From Canna indica (lineage: Eukaryota > Streptophyta > Magnoliopsida > Zingiberales > Cannaceae): a stretch of DNA of 64,000 nucleotides. A model generated the notes under the pieces. It worked only from the letters and a program-made list of their open reading frames with translations, did not search any database and was not told the DNA's origin. The DNA is taken from assembly GCA_034359265.1 (NCBI GenBank), contig CP136893.1, forward strand, positions 41,799,501 through 41,863,500, in the 5' to 3' direction. Of this stretch, positions 55,351 through 64,000 are shown one piece after another; within the stretch, counting starts at the first letter, position 1, and each line of letters opens with the position of its first letter. The translations under genes and the position numbers were made by a program.

Positions 55351-56325
55351 TGGCCCTTGAGGCCTATATTGATTCCCTGTACCTTGAAAACCTGTGTACC
55401 TTGAAAACCTTGAGGCCCTGGAAAATTTTGATCATATCGAAAATAGCAATTCCATGCATAGTGTCCAATTTTTCCACAAAGTTGGCACTGAGGCCTGTTA
55501 CCTTGCCTACCACCTGCTCTTCCTGTCCTTCCTCTAATAGACAGTCCACCTCTGCCTCCATTATTACGACCTCCTCTGTTATAACCATTTCCTCTTTGAA
55601 CATGCCTAGAGATTTGTTGTGACTGAACTAAATTGATTTGTGCATTGACAGTTTCATTGGCATACCTCCTATGTTTCTCAATTCTTTCTTCTTGTGCCAT
55701 TAACAAGGCCTTAATTTCTCCTATAGTATAGGGATCTGATCTAGACATTACAGATGTTATAAATCCATCATAGTCCTCATTAAGTCCATCAAATATTGCC
55801 TCTATATGATCACTAGTATCTATAGGAGAACCAATTGCAGCAAGAGTATCTACGGTCATCTTAATCTCTAAAAGATATGTACTGAGAGAGTTACCTTTCT
55901 TTAAGCTCCTTAACTGTGACTTCAATTGTTTGACTTTAGCTTTTGTTTGAGAAGCAAAAAAACTCCTCCAGACGTTGCCATACCTGGTATGAATACTCAC
56001 ATCCCACCATTCGAGTTGTGAGAGGATCTGATATTAATGATAAGAGCCATGACATAAGAAGTTGGTCCTGTTGCTCCCAATTTAGGTATTCTTCATTGTA
56101 ATTACACTGTGCTTCGTCTTCACTTGAATCAAATTTTGCAGGGATTCCATGAGAACCAGCAATGTACCGCTGAAGTTTGAAACCTCTAATTGTAGCTAGG
56201 GTTTGTTGCTTCCATGGCAAAAAATTATTCTCATCCAATCTAATAGAGACAGGATTTGAGAATGTTTGTAGCACAAATCTTGTTGAAGACTGAGATGAAA
56301 CATTGCTTGTATTCTCTATTGACAT
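55266..56325 (-). pseudogene. Copia gag
   Basis: Starts MSIENTSNVSSQSSTRFVLQ at 56325, with SIRLDENNFLPWKQQTLATI and WEQQDQLLMSWLLSLISDPL. A frameshift near 55985 is followed by the long frame at 56000-55266 (KVKQLKSQLRSLKKGNSLST, IEAIFDGLNEDYDGFITSVM) with an Arg/Gly-rich stretch and a CCHC knuckle CQLCGKIGHYAWNC. Packages the element RNA. Apart from the one frameshift it is largely open. Confidence 0.88.
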
Positions 56326-56686
56326 TGTCAAAAATCCTTTATCACAATATAGAGACAAGACTTAAAGAAAAAAACTTATCTCGGCAGTAATATGTGATGA
56401 TCAATACATGGCAGTAGGCGGCATTCGTGAGATCGGGAAGAGAATGAGAAGCAGCAAGATCCGGCTAGAATTGATGAAGAACCGGTAAGATGCAGTGAGG
56501 AGCAGCAGATCTGGCAAGAGGCAGCAAGATCCGGTGAACGATGACGAAGAGAACTGAAATCCGTCAAGATCCGGTGAATGGCGATGAAGAGGACTGAGAT
56601 CCGGCGACATCCAGTGAACGACGACGAAGAGGACTGAGATCCGTCAAGAAATGAGATGTAGAGAGAGGAGCAGCGGATTGTTGTCG

Positions 56687-56700
56687 AGCTCTGATACCAT
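56687..56700 (-). promoter_or_regulatory. Primer-binding site, initiator Met-tRNA (minus strand)
   Basis: TGGTATCAGAGCTC on the minus strand, one base inside the right LTR. Confidence 0.9.
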
Positions 56701-56833
56701 ATGAGCAGAGAGAGTAATAAAGAAAAAGGATTTATTCTCATTCTGCACTGTACAGTACAGGGCCCCTGTTTATATAGAGTCATCAGTAAAGTAAATAATG
56801 CAAAAATAGTAAATAATATACTACTTCCTAATA

Positions 56834-57339
56834 ATGATGTTGTCATGGTACCAAGGGTGAAGGATATCTTAAGGGGAATCTTGTAATTCTGTTCTGCCTT
56901 TCTATGCTTTTATTTGAATCTCGGGAAATTTTGGGGATATACTTCTAGTTTGCATAAGCACCCAAAGTTTCAAGAGAAATTATACACCAAGCTCTAAGGA
57001 AGCTTGGTGTTTTTTAACTGTTAGTCTTAGAACATCTTAATTCCTCGCAGCCTTATTGATTACGAGTTGCTATATAACTAACACCCTGAAAAATAATGGA
57101 CAAGAGCTATGAGTCAATTCTGATTTTTTACTGACTAGTTGTGCAAGTGATTTTAATTATCCATAGATGTTGCTTCTGTATAAAGTACTTGGATTGTGTG
57201 CCTTTTCAAATGATGCAGGGCCTTTGTATGGATTTCACCAATATAATTTTGTGCCCCAAGTGAAAGGCTCAAAAGCACTTCCATGAACTCGGGCTTCACC
57301 AATATTCTATGCTAATTGTCATTGAATTTAAAATTTCAG
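56834..57339 (+). other. AHL intron, part after the copia insertion
   Basis: AT-rich intron sequence without repeats or reading frames, ending in the acceptor AATTTCAG at 57332-57339. Together with 47975-48171 it forms the AHL intron, which would be about 0.7 kb without the insertion. Confidence 0.65.
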
Positions 57340-57471
57340 GATGTATCGTCACAAATTATGTCATTTTCTCAAAATGGAAAACGTGCTATATGCATCCTTT
57401 CAGCAAATGGTGCTATATCCAATGTAACACTTCGTCAGGCTGCAACTTCCGGTGGATCCGTAACTTATGAG
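57340..57471 (+). pseudogene. AHL gene, PPC-domain exon (intact frame)
   Basis: 132 bases, 44 codons, phase 0, between TTTCAG and GTTCGT. The product is DVSSQIMSFSQNGKRAICIL, SANGAISNVTLRQAATSGGS and VTYE, almost the AHL consensus (DVSSKIMSFSQxGPRAVCILSANGAISNVTLRQ). It follows in frame from the exon at 47925-47974. No stop or frameshift. The next exon, expected to begin GRFEILSLSGSF, is not found before the SIRE-like LTR at 57688, so the gene is either interrupted here or lies in a truncated copy. I cannot tell whether it is transcribed. Confidence 0.85.
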
Positions 57472-57687
57472 GTTCGTACTTCTGATTGATACTTATCAGT
57501 TGGCTTCAGTTCTTTCAAATACTCCTTTCAATATGGAATTCATAGGTTAATTCATATTATTTTATGCCATGACTTTGTGTAGTTAATGCACGAGCATGAT
57601 TGCATGCATGTTATATAAGGTCCAATTTTACACTACCAAGTAGAAGGAAAAAAAAATGAAAAAAAGAAACATAACCTGTGCATATAT
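57472..57687 (+). other. AHL intron remnant between exon and next LTR
   Basis: Starts at a GTTCGT donor. AT-rich, no reading frame. The copia LTR at 57688 follows directly. Confidence 0.55.
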
Positions 57688-59283
57688 TGTTGGCTTTAGG
57701 TTTTCAATCTTCGTCTTAATCTCTTAATCTCTTAATCTCGGTTTTGATGATAATAAATATGGAACTAATATTTCATCGAGAAATCTTTAAGGTTCCATAT
57801 CAATTAGCGTTCGATGTCCTCGATCGGAAAAATCGGAAGAAATCGGAAAATCGAAAGGACATTGATCGTCGCCCCCGGGTTCGTCGCAAAAAATCCTCGA
57901 AGATCGACATGTGCACCAAAGTCGCATTGGACAAATCCAAAAATTAAATGAAAAGCTCTCCAAGTTGATGCTCGTCGAAAGTCGGAACCTGGAAACCAAG
58001 CGCGGAAGAAAAAGGCTGAAGAAATCAAATTCAGCCTAGGTTCGATAGATCGAACGGTCGACCGAATAGGGTAAGAAATTGGCAGTAGCCAATTCGGTCG
58101 ACCAGTCGATCAATCGAACACTGCCAAAAACTAGTAGTGGCTACTTCGGTCGACCGACAGAGGCCTAATATGAGCAAAATGCTCATCGGTCAATCAATCG
58201 GTCGACCGAATTGAGGATCGCGTAGTCGTGATCCTACTACCCTCGCGTCGGTCGACCGATCGATCGATCGGACTGAGGATAGCCGAAGACGTAGCTCGCG
58301 TCGATCGACCAATGGGTCGATCGAATGTGGGATCGCGATATTTGCGTTTGGGACGTCGACCCGTCGATCGATCGTACATAGAGAGGAAGCGGCGGTCACT
58401 TTGAGCGATCGATCGGTCGGTTGATCGACCAATCGATCGGGCGTCTGCAACGGATAGTTTTCTATCCGTTGAGCTGTCATTTCTTCGTAAGGGTATAAAT
58501 ATACCTCATCTACTCCTTTTAAACTTCTTCCTTGACTTCTACAGATTTTATTGAGCAATTAAAAGAAAGATTTGAGCCTTCTAAAGATTTATTAAGCGGC
58601 ACTCTATTCTTCCGCGAACATTCTAGCAAGCGCCCAGTTTTCTTCCTCAACTTGGGATTTTAATACAAGCTCTACCTCTTGACGAGTTGAAGGTGTCGAA
58701 GGATTGGAAAAGAGCATTTAACCTTGGTTTACCCTTTAGCTCTTTTCGTTGTAATTTTATTTGTTATTTGAACTGTTTTTATTTGATTTGTGTTTGTACG
58801 AAGACCGAGTGTTAGGTCTTCTTGTGTGAAAGTGGTTACCTTATTGTGAAGGTGTAAAGCCACTTGCGTAAACTTAGTTTTACTAGGATTAAGTGAGTTG
58901 TCCCTTAGGGTTGAGGTGGAAGAGTGCTCTCGATATGAAGGCGGAGACTTTCGGGTGTGGAAGTACCTTAGGTCGAGAGTGAGACTCATCGAGTCAAAGT
59001 CCTCTGTGTAAGGGAAATGAGTATTAATCTAGTAAAACTTAGTTTGGAAATCCTAAGCGGGGTGCTTAGGTAGTGGAGTAGGCATTGGGGCCTACCACTA
59101 TAAATCTTGTGTTTGCATTGATTCATTGATTGTTTTTAATTGCTTAACTATCTATCGCTTCCGCATCCAATCGTAAAATTGCAATTTGCCTAAACATTCT
59201 AAGCAAACGATTAAAATTGGAATTTAGGCATAAAGTTTAGTAAACACACTATTCACCCCCCTATAGTATCGTCATTTCGCCCA
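57688..59283 (+). repeat. 5' LTR of a SIRE-like copia
   Basis: 1596 bases from TGTTGGCTTTAGG to the end CGCCCA, just before the primer-binding site. Early on it shares TTTTGATGATAA with the start of the SIRE-like LTR at 29503-30336 (minus strand). A TATAAATATA box lies at 58494-58503. The 58040-58440 part contains dense GTCGACC and CGATCGAT motifs. Short frames within are chance. Confidence 0.82.
58494..58503 (+). promoter_or_regulatory. TATA box of the SIRE-like LTR
   Basis: TATAAATATA within GTAAGGGTATAAATATACCT; transcription would begin shortly downstream, defining R. Confidence 0.55.
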
Positions 59284-59287
59284 TAAT

Positions 59288-59299
59288 TGGTATCAGAGC
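59288..59299 (+). promoter_or_regulatory. Primer-binding site, initiator Met-tRNA
   Basis: TGGTATCAGAGC, four bases after the LTR end. Confidence 0.93.
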
Positions 59300-59351
59300 A
59301 GGTCGTAGTTTGAGATTTCACCATCTCGTCTACATCTAGTCTCGACCAGAA

Positions 59352-59985
59352 ATGGCTCTAGAGAGTGTAGCGTCTTTACCACCTAGGTTCGATGAGTCTA
59401 ATTTTGGTTTTTGGAAAGGAATAATGTATACATTCTTAAAGACTCAAGGAATAGGTGTGTTTAATATAGTTAAGTCAAAATACATAAAACCTAAGAAAGA
59501 CATGAATGTATGGACCTAAGAACAAATTAGCATGTTTGAGTTAAATGCTAAAGCTATAAATTGCTTATTTTGTTCTTTGGAAAATAATGTGTTTGAGAAA
59601 ATCATGCATTATACTTCCGCATTCGATATTTGGGCTACTTTAAACATGCTTTATAATTATGCAAAAACCGAAGAACTCAATACGTTTGATGAGGGGAGTG
59701 ATGACAATTGTCATCCACCAATTACTAATATGGTTTTGGAAGCCCATAGTGCCTCTAGTCATAAGAGCACAAGAAATCGAAAAAGGAAGGTTATTTGTCA
59801 TGTGTGCCAAGAAAAAGAGCATATAAGGAAGAACTGTCCTACTATGAAGAACAAGGCAAAGAAGAGGTCGAATGTTTCCACATCATCCCACTCAAGTGAA
59901 GCATCCTCCTCTCATGACCATGAAGCCATTTCAAGAGAATGCCTCGTGAATGATAACAATGAGGTACACTCCACTTCCTCTAGTC
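59352..59985 (+). pseudogene. SIRE-like copia gag, truncated
   Basis: The ATG at 59352 starts MALESVASLPPRFDESNFGF and runs into a TAA at about 59518; it continues in the same frame from 59532 (SMFELNAKAINCLFCSLENN, TSAFDIWATLNMLYNY). A segment is missing before NMVLEAHSA, so the middle of gag is deleted. A CCHC knuckle CHVCQEKEHIRKNC follows near 59797-59838. At about 59985 the sequence changes to the minus-strand CACTA gene and the rest of the retrotransposon is gone. Confidence 0.85.
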
Positions 59986-60319
59986 ATGTACTCCCTCATA
60001 GCGGCCACCTCACTGATGAGGCGTGCATGAGAAGCTTCTAAGGCTGCATGAGAAGCCTGTAATTCAGCATGCGAAGCCTCTAAGGCTGCAAATCGATCCT
60101 GGTCCGCATGTGATGTTGATGGACCAGCGGTGGAAGAGGTGAAGGCAGACGACCCCGCACCTTGTGGCTGCAACAACGTTCGTGCGTGGACCGTTGTGCC
60201 AATGCCACATACACGGCCGTGGTCGACTCCTGTCACCTGCATCCATGCATCAACATCAAGCTGAGCTGATGCTGCGCATGATCACCTCCCCGCTGGGTCA
60301 CCAACTCAGAATACGTGGC
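59985..60319 (-). pseudogene. CACTA second gene, C-terminal exon
   Basis: After an acceptor (TTTTTAAAG) at 60320 the frame starts ATYSELVTQRGGDHAQH, then changes frame to AWMQVTGVDHGRVCGIGTTV, HARTLLQPQGAGSSAFTSST and a heptad-like stretch DRFAALEASHAELQASHAAL followed by SEVAAMREYM. The SHAxLxA repeat suggests a coiled coil. It lines up with the coiled-coil end of element B at 29040-29180. The end is lost at the junction near 59985. Confidence 0.7.
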
Positions 60320-60482
60320 CTTTAAAAATTGATTAATTAAATTAATTTTACATAATTGAACTAATATAATTTTTTTAAAATATAAACTTTATTAAATATT
60401 AACTTACCAGGATTATATTAATTAAATAAATATAATTAGTTTTTCTATAATAAATAATAAAAACTATTATTAAATTACTTAC

Positions 60483-60818
60483 CATGCGACGCTCGTGACT
60501 AGTAAATGGGATGGACCCACCGGTATGTCGGGCCACGGATCCCTCAACTAGAGTCATCCAGTTCTGGTGCGCCGTTCGGGAGGCACCCTGCCACTCCTCG
60601 GACGCCCAGATGTCGCATAGTCGATCCCATACGTGGCTCATTATCCAGTTGGGCCTATTTGCCTTCAGCGCATCCATAGGTGTATCCCGATTACCGCCTA
60701 CATTTGCCCGCGCCTCATCCCGCGCACGGTGGAGGATATCCTTGAAAAGCTTCTTATTGTAAGCTTCCCAAGCATCCTTCACCTGAACCTGAATGGCGGG
60801 ATCCCATGTGTATCGGGC
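60483..60818 (-). pseudogene. CACTA second gene, PF03004-like exon
   Basis: The 336-base exon has a clear acceptor (TTTTTGTAG) and donor (GTAAG at 60482) and no stop in 112 codons. The frame reads ARYTWDPAIQVQVKDAWEAY, NKKLFKDILHRARDEARANV, RPNWIMSHVWDRLCDIWASE, EWQGASRTAHQNWMTLVEGS and RHTGGSIPFTSHERRM. This is the PF03004 (plant transposase, Ptta/En/Spm) core, conserved in many plants with the W-x-x-M…W…S…N…H/T-x-GS pattern (family assignment from memory). Function in CACTA mobility is unproven. Confidence 0.8.
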
Positions 60819-61318
60819 CTACAAAAAGAAAATATTAATATAATCATTTTAAACCTTTATCTCACTGCTTAAAAAACTCCCATGTATTGAATATAAAATT
60901 AAGTTTAGATGAACTTATCACTGGATATAAAATACTGAGATATTCAAGCTTGTTTTCTATATCATTTGCTTTCCTGTATTTTCTCAATCTTAAATAGACC
61001 ATGCATGTGCTAAATCATCATAAGACCATAATACATACATTTGAACAGATCATGCATGATAGCTAGAAAGAAAGATACAATTAGGTTCTTGTGTCAGCAG
61101 CCACATATCCTAATTGAGGATGCGAAGCTAACTCTGAAAATTCCTACAGTGAAGTTTGACAACAATTACTGGTTAATGCTTTTTTTCTTTCCTTTCTATT
61201 AGCAAACTAGCATCACATATAAGATTCAGTTGGCAATAAGCTTTTTTTTCTTTCCTTTCTATTAGCAAACTAGCATCACATACTTATCTCAGTTTTTTTG
61301 GTCTACTAATGCTGATAT

Positions 61319-61372
61319 CAGTATGATACATATCACTATGATATCAGTATCATACTGATATGTATCATACTG
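61319..61372. repeat. Palindrome with 17-bp perfect arms
   Basis: CAGTATGATACATATCA (61319-61335) and its exact complement TGATATGTATCATACTG (61356-61372). The loop also contains GATATCAGTATCAT. It is part of a 110-base stretch built from TGATATCA, ATCATACTGAT and related strings. Confidence 0.9.
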
Positions 61373-61628
61373 ATACTGATATCACTGATATCATACTAAT
61401 GCCATAAATGAGTGATAATGCCATACTAATACAGAAACTTTGACCTGGAAAGGATGAAACATTGAGTACTTGTTGAGGGGTTGGAGTCTAAGCCTCCAAT
61501 GGAAACTCAATGAAGCTTATAGAGAAGATTTTGACTGGTAGATGCACATAACTCCCTGTGCAGGATAGGCTGATGGGATTATAGTATAAAGTGTTTGAAT
61601 TATATTGATGCAAACTAGGAGATGGATA

Positions 61629-61677
61629 GAAGAAGAAGAAGAAGAAGAAGAAGAAGAAGAAGAAGAAGAAGAAGAAA
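61629..61677. repeat. GAA microsatellite
   Basis: Sixteen or so GAA units, with two A-rich imperfections at the right. Chance reading frames over it are discarded. Confidence 0.95.
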
Positions 61678-63354
61678 AAGAAAAAGATAGAGTTGGTTGC
61701 ATGTGGGTTGATACCTAAATTTAAATATGATCAATAACTTGCTTAATCAAATCACTAAAAGAGCAGATGTATACACATGTGTGTGTGTGTTGAGTTGAGA
61801 GTGGTGGTGGTGCTCTAATTTTAGGGATACAAAACCACAATACCACAATACCATAGGCAAATATAACTAAGGACACACCATTAGGAATGAAGTCAGATAT
61901 AATGGGTCTGTTTGGTAAATTGTTGGGTAACTGATAGTTGACAGCTGTTGGATGATTTTTTACTCAGCTTTTGAATAGTTGAATTTCTAACAAATTCCTT
62001 CCCTGTACGTTCTTTTAATTGAACAAACTCCATGACTCAACTCATCCAGGCATCTATGTTTTTTCTTTTTCTATAACTTTGACATAATAGATCCAATTTC
62101 TTTCACACTATGCTGCTAGTGTGAAAGGCAAGGTCATCATGGTTCAAGTTGCAGCTTATATCAGCAAGATTCAATGCAAAAGATTGCAACAAATTTCAAC
62201 TGATAGATGAATTACTAAATAGAAATACTTAATTACACAACCCTAAGAAAAGAATGTAAAGTTCAAGAATTACTAAAGGCAAGGACACAGATTGTTTCAC
62301 ATACTGTTACCAGCAAAAAAAAAAACAAAGTGAAACACAGATTGCTAATTCATATTCTTTACATATAGTAAATATGTAAAGAATTAAGGCACATGCTTGT
62401 TATATTTGCAAAATTAAATCTTGGTATAAAATATGTACAGAGAATGAATGAAGTTATGCAAATTGTGTAGGTAGAAATCAGAATACAATTTCAAGAACTG
62501 CTTTCACAGGTTGATTCTTGTGTAGGTATAAAATATGTACAGAGAATGAATGAAGTTATGAATAAATCATGCCTTCACTTGAGTTGAACCTTAACCAGTT
62601 AGGCTGCAATAGAGGAATCTATAATGATGCCTAGATAGCATGGTGTGTGTGTGTTTCACAAGTATTTCTATAATGATGCCTAGAGGAATCTATAATTGCT
62701 GAAAAGATATTGAATAGCATGGTGTTTCTGTAGTTAGATACATCCACTCATTGAGCATTTAGATTTGGTGATTAAAATGCTCAGTACTAGTTTAACTATC
62801 ACTGAGACTATACTATTTTTTTTTCAGTACTAGTTTAACTATCATCGAAACCACACTAATTTAACTTAGAGTCTTAGAGAAGAGGGTGGTGGAATCCATC
62901 ATCAGGGAGAAGGCAGCTCTCTCTTCCCCTGTTGGCCCCACCAGGGGACATGAAGGCAAAAGAAACCAGAACTCAAGTAGAAGAGATAATAAGCAATAGC
63001 ATTGGTGCATCTTTCATCACCCAACTCTCCTTGTCATGGCATCACTGATCACATGTATAGCCCTATAATATTATATGCTCATTAGAATGCCCCAGCTAAA
63101 GAATATACAAGTGACTGACTGCCACCAGCTATTGGAACAAGGAAGTGGTCCCTTGGTCAAAAAGCTCATCTGCTCTCATCTCATGTGAGATTCTATTACT
63201 TTATAAGCATATAAAGTAAAAGCAATTTGAGTATATGTAGTAATTCTTATCCCAACCACATCACATTATGCTAAAGTTCATGAATTAAAAACAAAGATTA
63301 AAACACACCATTTGAATCAACATTCATTAAATCAAAGTAACTTGAACTACGTAC

Positions 63355-63478
63355 CTCGAACTCATTCCATAATAAATTATGATAATGGTTGAACACCTTG
63401 GTCCATGAAGTCCACGGCTCATGAAAGAAACTCTTAAGCATAACCGTCATGGTGTGGGCGACATCATCCTGCTCAAAT
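63355..63478 (-). pseudogene. CACTA second gene, small exon
   Basis: The 124-base exon runs from acceptor TTGTAG to donor GTACGT. It encodes FEQDDVAHTMTVMLKSFFHE, then PWTSWTKVFNHYHNLLWNEF and E. It parallels FEQEDVPRTVAGMP at 16344 in element B, with the same intron positions. Confidence 0.75.
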
Positions 63479-63553
63479 CTACAACTCAAGTATAATAACA
63501 TTATAAGTAACAATTAATTATTAACAATTATAATAAATAATTAGTTTACTTAC

Positions 63554-63860
63554 TTTAAACCATTCAGCGATATCCGTCGACGCTGGTCGGACGATGAATG
63601 TGCATCATCCCCCCCCCTTCCTCCCCCCGATTAGGCCCACGAGGCCTACGACGACCTCGAGCTGGTGGTGGTACAGCATCTACCATGGGTGGTCCAGGTG
63701 GTGGTGGTATAGGTGCAGGTGGTGGTGGTATAGGTGCAGGTGGTGGTGGTATAGCATCTGCCACGGCTGGTGATGGTGGTGGTGGTGGTGGTGCTGTCGC
63801 GGGCGGCGGCGACGACCAATATAAACCTGTGTGATGAATCCTAGAACGGGCACGCGACAT
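63554..63860 (-). pseudogene. CACTA second gene, first exon (proline-rich)
   Basis: The minus-strand frame starts MSRARSRIHHTGLYWSSPPP at 63860 and contains three PPPPAPI repeats and RGRRRPRGPNR. Two C-runs (63610-63627) shift the frame afterwards, before a GTAAG donor at 63553. The same IPPPP-repeat and RxRPRGPNR motif stand at the start of the genes in elements A and B. The start codon was chosen because the same MxR/MxQ-like start just before the proline repeat is seen in element A (9824). Confidence 0.75.
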
Positions 63861-64000
63861 CTACATATATAAATGTTGATAAATTCGTATCACTTTATCA
63901 ACTCGCGAATCATAATATTATTTTCAAACTGATAGCAACTCAGGAATCCTATGCCACCAATAGGCAACTGGTAGCAAATATATATTCACCATCAAGTGGA
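63861..64000. other. Flank of CACTA gene, window end
   Basis: AT-rich sequence upstream of the second-gene start. Nothing else seen. Confidence 0.5.

Larger units (their letters stand above)
48174..56833 (-). mobile_element. Copia element with short LTRs in the AHL intron
   Basis: Short LTRs (48174-48288, 115 bases; 56702-56833, 132 bases) share TATTCTCATTCTGCA and AGTCATCAGTAAAGTAAATAAT. On the minus strand the primer-binding site TGGTATCAGAGCTC adjoins the right LTR (56687-56700), and a polypurine tract TTTGAGGGGG (48289-48300) adjoins the left LTR. Gag, protease, integrase, RT and RNase H follow in copia order. The direct repeat ATGAT at 48167-48171 and 56834-56838 is the likely target duplication, with a two-base offset of the LTR ends. 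A CACTA-like element (50571-54304) splits the integrase. Confidence 0.9.
60819..63354 (-). other. Long intron of the CACTA second gene
   Basis: 2.5 kb between exons, compared with 67-75 bases in element B. It contains a (GAA)n microsatellite (61629-61677), a strong palindrome (61319-61372), several short direct repeats (61179-61281, 62423-62560) and no reading frame that I trust. The size suggests an insertion, but I could not find paired termini or a target duplication. Confidence 0.6.
59985..64000 (-). mobile_element. CACTA element, second gene, right part beyond window
   Basis: The minus-strand gene has four recognisable exons (see the next entries), like the second gene of CACTA elements A and B. 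The transposase and termini are not in the window; the left end is lost at the junction with the SIRE-like copia, and the right end continues beyond 64000. Confidence 0.75.

Overview
The window is plant nuclear DNA, almost certainly from a flowering plant. It carries Ty3 chromovirus and Ty1/copia retrotransposons primed by initiator-Met tRNA, an L1-type LINE, CACTA (En/Spm) and Mutator-like DNA transposons, and fragments of plant genes with spliceosomal introns. I see no intact host gene, rRNA, tRNA gene or CRISPR array. The sequence does not settle which order of plants it comes from. Nearly every coding region is a decayed transposon gene with stops and frameshifts.

Layout: 1-2093 is the right part of a chromovirus-type LTR. 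2094-3236 is the end of a CACTA element holding pieces of two host genes. 3237-6838 is an L1-type LINE. 6992-8523 holds small inverted-repeat elements. From 8631 to about 29502 runs a deeply nested block. A CACTA element (B, running left to right) was entered by a related CACTA (A, 9252-14938, opposite strand, TSD CCC), by a long-TIR Mutator-like element (15265-16048, TSD TTATTTTATT) and by a chromovirus (16897-28937, TSD TTGTG). The chromovirus was itself entered by a solo LTR (21160-23558, TSD TGTCT). A truncated SIRE-like copia lies at 29503-33960 on the minus strand, and a second long-TIR Mutator-like element at 34591-36060.

From 36138 to 40206 there are CACTA termini enclosing fragments of Pescadillo and 3-ketoacyl-CoA synthase genes. 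Two copia derivatives without polymerase follow: 40883-43267 (gag only) and 43343-46794 (gag plus protease region, TSD ATTGC). Two adjacent exons of an AT-hook/PPC-domain (AHL) gene lie at 47925-47974 and 57340-57471. The intron between them holds a copia element (48174-56833, minus strand), itself split in its integrase by a CACTA-like element (50571-54304, TSD TGA) carrying a peroxisomal Lon protease exon. The right end has the LTR and gag of a second SIRE-like copia (57688 to about 59985) abutting the second gene of another CACTA element (59985-64000, minus strand) with a 2.5 kb intron.

The genes do not form a pathway. The theme is nested transposition, gene-fragment capture by CACTA-like elements, and retroelements reduced to gag. 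Target-site duplications let the order of several insertions be read directly.
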